The translations under genes were made by a program, and so were the position numbers. A DNA stretch of 6,369 nt from NCBI GenBank assembly GCA_003232595.1, contig QIIJ01000072.1, positions 1 to 6,369 of the forward strand. The letters run 5' to 3'. Under the pieces are notes generated by a model. The model was not told the origin of the DNA, made no database searches, and worked only from the letters and a program-made list of their open reading frames with translations. Source of the DNA: Aurantimonadaceae bacterium. GTDB taxonomy: Bacteria; Pseudomonadota; Alphaproteobacteria; Rhizobiales; Rhizobiaceae. Every line of letters starts with the position of its first letter. Position 1 is the stretch's first letter. Of this stretch, positions 1 through 5,908 are shown piece after piece.

Positions 1-1
1 C

Positions 2-118
2 GAAGAAGCTGCTAAACTGGTAATTTCCGCCGGCCTTGTATCACCTGAGTATCATGCTAAAACCAAAGCACTTGCAGATGAGGCCAAAGCAGAAAATGAC
101 ATGGCCCTTACTGAATAA
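2..118 (+). CDS. C-terminal end of an unrecognised protein (5' end outside the window)
   Basis: The frame is open from base 2 and ends at TAA 116-118, giving 38 residues. They are rich in Ala, Lys and Glu, start EEAAKLVISAGLVSPEYHAK and end with an acidic tail (DMALTE). The composition suggests a soluble alpha-helical tail. I see no membrane segment and no motif that I recognise. The alternative frames of this stretch have no better candidate. In rhizobia the gene upstream of lpdA is usually pdhC or a small gene after it, but this tail does not resemble the C-terminus of the E2 acetyltransferase, so I assign no function. A decayed insertion sequence begins within a few bases of the stop codon. 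That this is a real coding end is moderately likely; its identity is unknown. Confidence 0.55.
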   Translation, partial: EEAAKLVISAGLVSPEYHAKTKALADEAKAENDMALTE

Positions 119-195
119 CGTTAGTGTGGAAGTACCCTGGTAATCCCCCGAAAAACCATTGGGTTGACAAGTAGAATTTTCTCACAAAAATGATT

Positions 196-201
196 GGGGA
201 G
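196..201 (+). promoter_or_regulatory. Ribosome binding site of the orfA remnant
   Basis: GGGGAG lies six bases before GTG 208. This spacing supports the GTG start over the upstream in-frame ATG at 190, which lies in front of this site and has no purine-rich site of its own. Confidence 0.5.
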
Positions 202-207
202 ATTCCG

Positions 208-417
208 GTGAAGAAGTCAAGATTTAGCGAAACGCAGATAATGGCAATATTGAATCAGGCTGAGGGCGGTGTTCCTGTGCCTGAACTTTGCCGAGAACAT
301 GGTATGAGCAATGCCAGATTTTACAAATGGCGTTCGAAATATGGTGGCATGGATGCATCGTTGATCTCACGCATGAAGGCTCTGGACGATGAGTACAAGC
401 ACTTGAAGAGTTTATGA
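208..417 (+). pseudogene. Truncated IS3-family transposase OrfA (helix-turn-helix subunit)
   Basis: OrfA of IS3-family elements is the DNA-binding part of the transposase and normally joins OrfB by a -1 frameshift. This copy begins KKSRFSETQIMAILNQAEGG, the typical start of IS407-group OrfA, and has a helix-turn-helix at about residues 22-42 (PELCREHGMSNARFYKW) followed by the usual YGGMD. Relatives are about 88 residues and continue past the 'ALEDENRRLK' helix into a leucine-zipper-like stretch. Here the frame stops after ALDDEYKHLKSL, giving 69 residues. I chose GTG 208 over ATG 190 because the family starts at this lysine pair and GGGGAG lies six bases before it. Loss of the end of OrfA and of all OrfB makes this a pseudogene. 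Whether a point frameshift or a deletion junction ended it cannot be told from the sequence alone. Confidence 0.8.
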
Positions 418-445
418 ATACCAATGACGACAAAAGGCGGGCTTC

Positions 446-522
446 GATGCCGTCGACCGGCGCAAATTTCTCACCTGCAATAAATCCTTGAAAACCAGAG
501 AGTGGCTGCTGTTGACGGCATC
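446..522. repeat. Nine-base inverted repeat in the lpdA leader
   Basis: GATGCCGTC at 446-454 and GACGGCATC at 514-522 are perfect reverse complements, separated by 59 bases, in the leader between the IS remnant and lpdA. In a transcript running in from upstream they could pair and bring the lpdA ribosome site close to a stem. The loop is long and no T-run follows, so this is not a normal terminator. A nine-base match in a 126-base region could also be chance. The rest of 418-543 holds no gene I can support. Confidence 0.35.
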
Positions 523-530
523 TATAGAAC

Positions 531-536
531 AAGAGG
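531..536 (+). promoter_or_regulatory. Ribosome binding site of lpdA
   Basis: AAGAGG lies seven bases before ATG 544. It decides the start of lpdA: a longer in-frame version beginning at 502 would add 14 residues with no family counterpart, whereas ATG 544 puts the FAD-binding beta strand (YDVLIIGGG) at residue 5, as is normal. Confidence 0.65.
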
Positions 537-543
537 CATAAAT

Positions 544-1983
544 ATGGCCAATCAGTATGATGTACTTATTATTGGCGGTGGGCCGGGTGGTTATGTGGCG
601 GCCATTAGAGCTGCACAGCTGGGGCTGAAAACTGCCGTTGTAGAGCGTGAACATCTGGGCGGTATCTGCCTCAACTGGGGTTGTATTCCAACCAAGGCAC
701 TGCTGCGCTCGGCTGAGATTTATCATCACATGAATAATGCAGAGGATTTTGGTTTGTCGGCTGATAAAGTCGGTTTTGATATTGAAAAGGTGATTGCCCG
801 TTCCCGCGGAGTGTCTGGCCAACTGGCCAGTGGTGTTGGTTATCTTTTGAAAAAGAACAAGGTCGATGTGATCTGGGGCGAAGCCCGGATATCAAATCCC
901 GGGGAGGTGGTGGTGGCCACCATGGGTAAGGAAATCGAGCAACCGCAGAATAAACCGCCAAAAACCAGTCTGGGAGAGGGGGCCTATCAGGCAAAAAACA
1001 TCATTGTTGCCACAGGTGCCCGACCTCGAGCTTTGCCGGGGATTGAACCGGATGGAAATCTGATCTGGACTTATTTTGAGGCGATGAAACCCAAAACCAT
1101 GCCAAAATCGCTGGTGGTGATGGGTTCCGGTGCCATTGGCATCGAATTCGCCTCGTTCTACCGAACCATGGGGGCCGAGGTGACGGTGGTTGAACTGATG
1201 CCGCAGGTTATGCCGGTTGAAGATATCGAGATTTCCAATCATGCGCAAAAACAACTGGAGAAATCAGGGATTAAATTCCTGCTGGAGGCCAAGGTGACCG
1301 GTGTTGACAAGGGTAAGGGCAATATCACCGCTCACGTGGAATTGAAAGGCGGGACGAAGCAATCAATCACCGCCGAGAAACTCATTTCCGCCGTAGGTGT
1401 TGTTGCCAATTCGGATAATCTCGGGCTTGAGGAACTTGGTGTTGCGATGGATCGGGGCATTGTGACCAATGACGACTATGGCCGTACAAGTGTCGATGGT
1501 ATTCTGGCCATTGGAGATGTGGCCGGTGCGCCGATGCTTGCTCATAAGGCGGAACACGAGGGTGTCATATGTGTCGAAAAGATCGCCGGTCTTAATCCTC
1601 ATCCGATGAACCGAAAAATGATACCCGGTTGCACCTATTGCAATCCGCAGGTGGCGAGTGTCGGTTTGAGCGAGGCGGCAGCCATTGCAGCTGGCCATGA
1701 GGTGAAGGTCGGCCGTTTTCCGTTTATTGGCAACGGCAAGGCAATCGCAATGGGAGAGCCGGACGGGCTGGTAAAAACCGTATTTGATGCCCAAACCGGT
1801 CAATTGCTCGGTGCGCATCTGGTGGGAGCCGAGGTAACCGAGCTAATTCAAGGTTTTGTTGTCGCCATGAACCTTGAAACCACGGAAGAAGAACTGATCC
1901 ATTCAATCTTCCCCCATCCGACTATCTCTGAAACCATGCATGAAAGTGTCATGGATGCCTATGGACTTGCAGTGCACAAGTGA
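544..1983 (+). CDS. lpdA: Dihydrolipoyl dehydrogenase (E3 of 2-oxoacid dehydrogenase complexes)
   Basis: This cytoplasmic flavoenzyme reoxidises the dihydrolipoyl arm of the E2 subunit and passes electrons through a disulphide and FAD to NAD+. The protein has 479 residues, close to the family length. Visible parts, in order: the FAD-binding GGGPGG at 11-16; the redox disulphide C42/C47 in CLNWGCIPTK; the NAD-binding GSGAIG at 194-199; the second FAD motif AIGDVAG at 322-328 with D325; and the C-terminal dimer domain with the catalytic pair H458/E463 in HPTISE. All key residues are present. An extended stretch at about 121-150, before the IIVATGARPR motif, is typical of the pyruvate-dehydrogenase E3 of alphaproteobacteria as I recall it. 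lipA follows 114 bases downstream, which fits a lipoate/2-oxoacid dehydrogenase cluster. An IS scar lies just upstream, so expression may differ from that in relatives where the gene follows pdhC. Function is secure; which complex it serves (PDH most likely) is inferred from context. Confidence 0.96.
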   Translation: MANQYDVLIIGGGPGGYVAAIRAAQLGLKTAVVEREHLGGICLNWGCIPTKALLRSAEIYHHMNNAEDFGLSADKVGFDIEKVIARSRGVSGQLASGVGYLLKKNKVDVIWGEARISNPGEVVVATMGKEIEQPQNKPPKTSLGEGAYQAKNIIVATGARPRALPGIEPDGNLIWTYFEAMKPKTMPKSLVVMGSGAIGIEFASFYRTMGAEVTVVELMPQVMPVEDIEISNHAQKQLEKSGIKFLLEAKVTGVDKGKGNITAHVELKGGTKQSITAEKLISAVGVVANSDNLGLEELGVAMDRGIVTNDDYGRTSVDGILAIGDVAGAPMLAHKAEHEGVICVEKIAGLNPHPMNRKMIPGCTYCNPQVASVGLSEAAAIAAGHEVKVGRFPFIGNGKAIAMGEPDGLVKTVFDAQTGQLLGAHLVGAEVTELIQGFVVAMNLETTEEELIHSIFPHPTISETMHESVMDAYGLAVHK

Positions 1984-2052
1984 ATATCAGTAAAAGGCAG
2001 ATATCGGCATGAGAACCAATAGTCGGAATTGTCTGATTTTACCGACTGATAT
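1984..2052. repeat. Nested inverted repeats between lpdA and lipA
   Basis: ATATCAGT at 1984-1991, directly after the lpdA stop, is the exact reverse complement of ACTGATAT at 2045-2052. Four further A:T pairs (1992-1995 with 2037-2040) can form if 2041-2044 bulge out. Inside, AGTCGG at 2021-2026 matches CCGACT at 2042-2047 with a 15-base loop. The two pairings share bases 2045-2047, so they exclude each other. No T-run follows either stem, so a simple Rho-independent terminator is unlikely. A role in mRNA processing, attenuation or RNA protection is possible but not shown. Confidence 0.4.
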
Positions 2053-2086
2053 AGCAATACGATTCATACCAAGGGCCATGTTCATC

Positions 2087-2092
2087 AAGGGG
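2087..2092 (+). promoter_or_regulatory. Ribosome binding site of lipA
   Basis: AAGGGG lies five bases before ATG 2098. It supports that ATG over the adjacent in-frame TTG at 2095, which would be only two bases from the site. Confidence 0.6.
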
Positions 2093-2097
2093 CATTG

Positions 2098-3060
2098 ATG
2101 GTTACTGTTGTTGACAAAACCGCTGAAGGCACAAAGTTGCGCTCGCGTCACCCGGAAAAAGCACACCGGCCTGATACGCCTGTTCTGCGCAAACCGGACT
2201 GGATCAGGGTACGCGCGCCGGGCTCCAATGTTTATGGTGAGACGGAAGGTATTATGCGGGAAAACCGCGTGGTCACCGTTTGTGAAGAGGCGGGGTGTCC
2301 GAACATAGGCGAATGCTGGTCACAAAAACATGCCGCCATGATGATCCTTGGTGATACCTGTACCCGCGCCTGCGCCTTTTGCAATGTACGCACCGGAAAA
2401 CCGGGGCCGATTGACCCTGAAGAGCCTGTCAATGTTGCTAAAAGTGTTGCCGCACTTGGTTTGAATCATGTGGTCATAACTTCAGTGGACCGTGATGATC
2501 TGGACGATGGAGGGGCTGAACACTTTGCCAGAACCATCAAGGCAATCCGCAAATATGCACCAGGCACAACAGTTGAAGTGCTGACACCGGATTTTTTACG
2601 CAAGGAAGGTGCGCTCAAGGTTGTTGTTGCGGCGAAACCCGATGTATTCAACCATAACCTTGAAACCGTACCATCAAAATATCTGACTGTGCGACCAGGT
2701 GCGCGTTATTTCCATTCCATGCGGCTGTTGCAGCAGGTCAAGGAACTGGACCCGACGATGTTCACTAAATCCGGCATCATGGTGGGATTTGGTGAGACCC
2801 GCAACGAGATCTTGCAATTGATGGACGATCTGCGGGTGGCGGACGTAGACTTCCTTACGATCGGCCAATATCTGCAACCAACACGCAAGCATCATGCCGT
2901 GATGCGGTTTATCCCGCCGGATGAATTTAAATCGCTGGAAACCAGTGCTTATTCAAAAGGGTTTTTGCTGGTCTCCGCCAGTCCATTGACGCGGTCATCG
3001 CACCATGCGGGCGATAATTTCGCCAAACTGCAGGCAAATCGACGAACGATGGTTCGATAA
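2098..3060 (+). CDS. lipA: Lipoyl synthase (radical SAM sulfur insertion enzyme)
   Basis: LipA inserts two sulfur atoms at C6 and C8 of the octanoyl chain already attached to E2 or GcvH, giving the lipoyl cofactor. It uses two [4Fe-4S] clusters, one of them sacrificed as sulfur donor. The protein has 320 residues, the normal length. The auxiliary-cluster cysteines C62, C67 and C73 lie in CEEAGCPNIGECW. The radical SAM cysteines C88, C92 and C95 lie in CTRACAFC. The C-terminal RSSHHAG (R299-S301 onward) supplies the conserved serine that binds the auxiliary cluster; most relatives I recall have RSSYHAG, so the His at 302 is a mild variant. The first 50 residues, including PDWIRVRAPGS, are as in alphaproteobacterial LipA. 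It lies 114 bases after lpdA, whose substrate depends on this cofactor, and its stop is followed after one base by the next gene. No lipB is present in the window. Confidence 0.97.
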   Translation: MVTVVDKTAEGTKLRSRHPEKAHRPDTPVLRKPDWIRVRAPGSNVYGETEGIMRENRVVTVCEEAGCPNIGECWSQKHAAMMILGDTCTRACAFCNVRTGKPGPIDPEEPVNVAKSVAALGLNHVVITSVDRDDLDDGGAEHFARTIKAIRKYAPGTTVEVLTPDFLRKEGALKVVVAAKPDVFNHNLETVPSKYLTVRPGARYFHSMRLLQQVKELDPTMFTKSGIMVGFGETRNEILQLMDDLRVADVDFLTIGQYLQPTRKHHAVMRFIPPDEFKSLETSAYSKGFLLVSASPLTRSSHHAGDNFAKLQANRRTMVR

Positions 3061-3061
3061 C

Positions 3062-3532
3062 ATGCCGGCATTTCAGACCCTGCATCCGGTGCGCCACAAG
3101 CCGCGCGAAATGTTCAACATTGTTGCCGATATTAGAGCCTATCCGCAATTTGTTCCCATGTGCACCGGCATGCTGGTTCGTTCAGAGCAGGAACGTTTTG
3201 GCAAAACGGTGCTGATTGCTGATATGAGTATTGGTTACAAGGCCATCCACGAAACATTCACAAGCCAGGTTATCCTTGACCCGGAAAACCTTGTAATTAA
3301 AACAAAATACCTTGAGGGTCCGTTTAAGTACCTGCGAAATGACTGGCGATTTCTTCAATCTGACATTATCCGTGATGACGATTATTGTGATGTTGATTTT
3401 TCAATAGACTATGAATTTCGCAACAAGGCGCTTGGTATGTTAATGGGCGCAATGTTCAACCGGGCATTCAGACATTTTACTGCCGCCTTTGAGCAGCGCG
3501 CGGATGAGATTTATGGCGCAATACCAGAATGA
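3062..3532 (+). CDS. RatA/Coq10-family START-like protein
   Basis: The 156-residue protein is a full-length member of the polyketide cyclase/START-like group that includes E. coli RatA and mitochondrial Coq10. Family features seen: the start MPAFQT with a following VRHKPREMFNIVADIRAYPQFVPMC helix and loop, a GPFKYLRNDW strand at residues 86-95, and a closing amphipathic helix (about 128-150, with NRAFRHFTAAFEQRADEIYG). Coq10 binds ubiquinone or a precursor and is needed for its normal use in respiration. RatA was described as an inhibitor of ribosome subunit joining. In an alphaproteobacterial lpdA-lipA operon, the Coq10-like role seems more likely to me; this is inference. No partner antitoxin gene is visible, which argues against a toxin-antitoxin pair here. 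ATG 3062 was chosen over a start at 3005 because it gives the family N-terminus. It lies one base after the lipA stop, with no clear ribosome site, so translation is probably coupled to lipA. Confidence 0.88.
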   Translation: MPAFQTLHPVRHKPREMFNIVADIRAYPQFVPMCTGMLVRSEQERFGKTVLIADMSIGYKAIHETFTSQVILDPENLVIKTKYLEGPFKYLRNDWRFLQSDIIRDDDYCDVDFSIDYEFRNKALGMLMGAMFNRAFRHFTAAFEQRADEIYGAIPE

Positions 3533-3600
3533 GTATTGTTATCGCTATTTAAGGGATAATTATTTTTATTGGTCTATTAACGCCGCGTAGATTTAGTTGC

Positions 3601-3604
3601 GGAG
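3601..3604 (+). promoter_or_regulatory. Ribosome binding site of the fused membrane/spermidine-synthase-like gene
   Basis: GGAG lies six bases before ATG 3611. The in-frame TTG at 3605 abuts this site directly and is therefore not a usable start. The 78-base gap 3533-3610 is AT-rich compared with the flanking genes and could carry a promoter, but no well-spaced -35/-10 pair stands out. Confidence 0.5.
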
Positions 3605-3610
3605 TTGTTC

Positions 3611-5902
3611 ATGAGTTCGGTCGATACCCAAATTGCAGGAAATACTGGCGGAAACCGTCTTGTCAGCAGCCAGTCATTCACCTTGGCATTGTTCACGGTC
3701 ACTCTATTTGTCAGTGCCTTGTTGCTGTTTTCCGTTCAACCGCTTTTTACTAAAATGGTTCTGCCGCAACTCGGCGGCTCGCCCTCGGTTTGGTCGGTTG
3801 CCATGGTGTTTTTCCAGGGTGTATTGCTTGCCGGTTATGGCTATGCCCACATTCTGACCCGCTATACAAAGCCAAAAGTTGCCCTGATTATTCATGCCCT
3901 GGTGTTGTTGACGGCTTTTGTAGCGCTTCCCATCACGATATCATCCAATTGGGGAGCACCGCCAGAATCCGGCCAGGCATTTTGGCTGATTGGTCTTTTT
4001 TTGGCCTCAGTGGGATTGCCCTTTTTTGCGGTCTCCGCCAACGGCCCACTGCTGCAAGCGTGGTTTTCCAGAACCAGTCACCCCCATGCAGATGATCCTT
4101 ATTTTCTCTACGGGGCAAGCAATGTCGGCAGTTTTGCCGCGCTGATTTCATATCCGATATTTCTTGAGCCGGTATTTTCCCTTGGTACCCAGGCCTGGAT
4201 GTGGTCGGCAGGGTTTGCAGTTTTGGCGGTATTGATCGTTTCGAGCGGCATGATTGCCGCCAGAAGTGGTGTAAGTGCAGCAGCCGTTGCTCCAAAATCT
4301 GCCTTAAGGGATAATGTACCAACATTGCGCCAGCGCGCCACCTGGGTGGGCCTTGCATTTGTACCATCCGGCCTGCTGGTTGCGGTTACCCAGCATATTT
4401 CAACGGATATCGCTGCGGCACCATTTTTGTGGGTCATGCCGCTAGCGCTGTTTTTGCTGACATTTGTTATTACCTTTCAGCGCAAACCCATCCTCAAACA
4501 TCGCTGGATGAGCAATTTGCTGCCATTTCTGGTTGGCCCTATTCTGGTTTCGCTGTTTGTGACAGCATCAAGTCTTTGGGCGGTCATTGGGACAGTTATC
4601 TTGCATTTCAGTGTATTTTTTGTGTCCGCTATGGTCTGCCATGGTGAACTGGTGCGGCGCAGGCCTTCGGCGACCCATTTGACCGAGTTTTATTTGTGGA
4701 TGTCATTTGGCGGCGTTCTTGGCGGTATATTCACCAGTCTGGTCGCACCGGAAATATTCTCAACCGTTGTGGAGTACCCGCTGTTGATCACGGTTGTCTT
4801 TTTATGTCGCAGCGAACTTTATCAGGCATTCACCGGCCCATGGCGGCGCGATATAATGATTGTGTTTGGGATTGCCGGCCTGCTGCTGGTGCCGCGCTTG
4901 TTTGGCTTTTCGTTCGATGTTGATACGGAGATTTTCTATTATGTCGCTCTTGGCGGGTTTGCCGGACTGGTTATGCTCAGCCGTGAACTGCCGGTGCGCC
5001 ATTTAGCCCTTGTTGCCTCTGTTCTGATCATCGGCAGTGTCTACAAGTCGGGGCTTGCCACTGAAAACGACCGCAGCTTTTTCGGGGTGAACAAAATCAC
5101 CGAAACCCGTGACGGGCAGTACAGGTTGCTGTATCAGGGCACCACCCTTCACGGTGCGGAACGGGTTCGCAATGCCGATGGTACGCCTGTAACCGGAAAG
5201 CCGGTTCCCACCACCTATTATTATGAAGGCGGGCCGCTTTATCAGACAATTACCGCCCTGCGCGAAACTCACGGAGGGGTGCTTAATGTGGCAGCTGTCG
5301 GGCTTGGTTCCGGCAGTCTTGCCTGTGCAGCCAGACCAGGTGACAACTGGAAGTTCTTTGAAATCGACCCGACTGTTGTGAAAATTGCGAGAGATCCGAC
5401 CAAATTTCGTTTCATGAGCGAGTGCGGCAAGGATATGCCGGTCATACTGGGCGATGCGCGTTTGACCATCGCCAATGAGGCCAAAGGCGGGTTTGATCTC
5501 ATCATTCTTGATGCATTTTCTTCTGATGCAATTCCGTTGCATCTGCTGACAAAAGAAGCCATTGGCATCTATCTCGACAAACTATCTGAAAACGGTGCGA
5601 TTGTTTTCCATATCTCAAACCGCCACATGAGGCTTGCAGAGGTGGTGGCGTCGGTGGCGGCCACTCAGGACATGGTGACATTCAGCCTGTTGAAAATAGC
5701 AGACAAAACGGTAAACCGCTTTGATGAATCATCAATTGTAGCGATTATCGCCCGTGACAAGAGTGATCTGGGAAAAATTGCCAGCGAGGGTGTCTGGCGC
5801 GAAGTTCCGGTTGAAAAGGCAATAAAACCCTGGACAGATGATTATTCAAATATCATGGCGGCAATCTATCGGCACTATGCGCGGGGCTATGAGAAAAACT
5901 AG
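3611..5902 (+). CDS. Polytopic membrane protein fused to a spermidine-synthase-like domain (fused MFS/spermidine synthase type)
   Basis: The 763-residue protein has two halves. Residues about 20-480 contain roughly 14 hydrophobic segments, the first at about 22-42, with family-type motifs LPQLGGSPSVW in the first loop, NGPLLQAWF at 144-152, DPYFLYGASNVGS at 162-174, and CHGEL...HLTEFYLWMSFGG at 343-368. Residues about 500-760 form a Rossmann-fold, SAM/aminopropyl-donor-type domain: GTTLHG at 510-515, the glycine loop GLGSGS at 564-569, E584 after strand 2 (FFEIDP), GDARL at 614-618, DLIILDAFSSDAIP at 629-642 in the place of the catalytic D-S/T-x-D-P of spermidine synthase, and WTDDYSN at 741-747. 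True SpeE enzymes keep a Q and D near the GxxQ and DExxYHE motifs; here that part reads GTTLHG and YYYEGG, so putrescine as substrate is doubtful. The likely location is the inner membrane with the enzyme domain in the cytoplasm. Such fused proteins are widespread, but I know of no settled function. No speD or other polyamine gene lies nearby. Confidence 0.88.
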   Translation: MSSVDTQIAGNTGGNRLVSSQSFTLALFTVTLFVSALLLFSVQPLFTKMVLPQLGGSPSVWSVAMVFFQGVLLAGYGYAHILTRYTKPKVALIIHALVLLTAFVALPITISSNWGAPPESGQAFWLIGLFLASVGLPFFAVSANGPLLQAWFSRTSHPHADDPYFLYGASNVGSFAALISYPIFLEPVFSLGTQAWMWSAGFAVLAVLIVSSGMIAARSGVSAAAVAPKSALRDNVPTLRQRATWVGLAFVPSGLLVAVTQHISTDIAAAPFLWVMPLALFLLTFVITFQRKPILKHRWMSNLLPFLVGPILVSLFVTASSLWAVIGTVILHFSVFFVSAMVCHGELVRRRPSATHLTEFYLWMSFGGVLGGIFTSLVAPEIFSTVVEYPLLITVVFLCRSELYQAFTGPWRRDIMIVFGIAGLLLVPRLFGFSFDVDTEIFYYVALGGFAGLVMLSRELPVRHLALVASVLIIGSVYKSGLATENDRSFFGVNKITETRDGQYRLLYQGTTLHGAERVRNADGTPVTGKPVPTTYYYEGGPLYQTITALRETHGGVLNVAAVGLGSGSLACAARPGDNWKFFEIDPTVVKIARDPTKFRFMSECGKDMPVILGDARLTIANEAKGGFDLIILDAFSSDAIPLHLLTKEAIGIYLDKLSENGAIVFHISNRHMRLAEVVASVAATQDMVTFSLLKIADKTVNRFDESSIVAIIARDKSDLGKIASEGVWREVPVEKAIKPWTDDYSNIMAAIYRHYARGYEKN

Positions 5903-5908
5903 GTTTTT
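5894..5908. repeat. A/T palindrome at the convergent gene ends (AAAAAC-TAG-GTTTTT)
   Basis: AAAAAC at 5894-5899 and GTTTTT at 5903-5908 are exact reverse complements around TAG, so a T-run follows the gene end on each strand. The two facing genes end exactly here, sharing CTAG 5899-5902, with no space between them for a separate terminator. The stem is almost pure A:T and weak, and the loop is only three bases, so an efficient hairpin terminator is doubtful. The T-runs may still aid termination in both directions. Confidence 0.35.

Larger units (their letters stand above)
121..420 (+). mobile_element. Remnant of an IS3-family insertion sequence (IS407-like), left part only
   Basis: The stretch contains a leader and the first two thirds of an IS3-family orfA, but no orfB: the roughly 270-residue DDE integrase that should follow is absent, since lpdA begins 126 bases after the orfA stop. 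The leader at about 124-180 (containing AATCCCCCGAAAAACC and AAGTAGAATTTTCT) resembles, from memory, the left ends of IS3-family elements carrying this type of orfA. I found no matching inverted repeat between 420 and 543, so the right end has been lost. The exact left boundary is uncertain and could lie anywhere from 119 to 130; the right boundary is taken as the point where orfA similarity ends. The element cannot move by itself. Confidence 0.7.

Noticed and set aside
164..169. TTGACA in the IS left end as a -35 box
   Set aside because: No acceptable -10 box lies 16-18 bases downstream; TAGAAT at 172-177 is only two bases away. It could matter only in combination with a lost partner sequence.
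512..528. TTGACG with TCTATAGA as a promoter of lpdA
   Set aside because: The spacing between the boxes is about five bases, and the TATAGA would overlap the ribosome-site region, leaving almost no leader.
224..532. Minus-strand 102-residue frame overlapping the IS remnant
   Set aside because: It runs opposite to the clear OrfA coding sequence, matches no family I know, and looks like a shadow of the plus strand.
434..541. Short open frame (about 34 codons) ending at TAA 539-541 just before lpdA
   Set aside because: It has no start codon with a ribosome site, no recognisable motif, and lies in the debris after the IS remnant. It could be the tail of a deleted gene, but nothing supports that.
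3062..3532. RatA-like gene as half of a toxin-antitoxin system
   Set aside because: No small antitoxin gene lies next to it; its neighbours are lipA and the large membrane gene. Position and sequence fit the Coq10-like role better.
3519..3538. Hairpin CAATAC/GTATTG across the ratA-like stop codon as a terminator
   Set aside because: The stem is only six bases and A:T-rich, and it is not followed by a T-run.
3536..3560. Possible promoter TTGTTA / GATAAT before the fused membrane protein gene
   Set aside because: The two boxes are only 13 bases apart, too close for a sigma-70-type promoter, and better-spaced hexamers match poorly. The AT-rich gap may hold a promoter, but I cannot place it.
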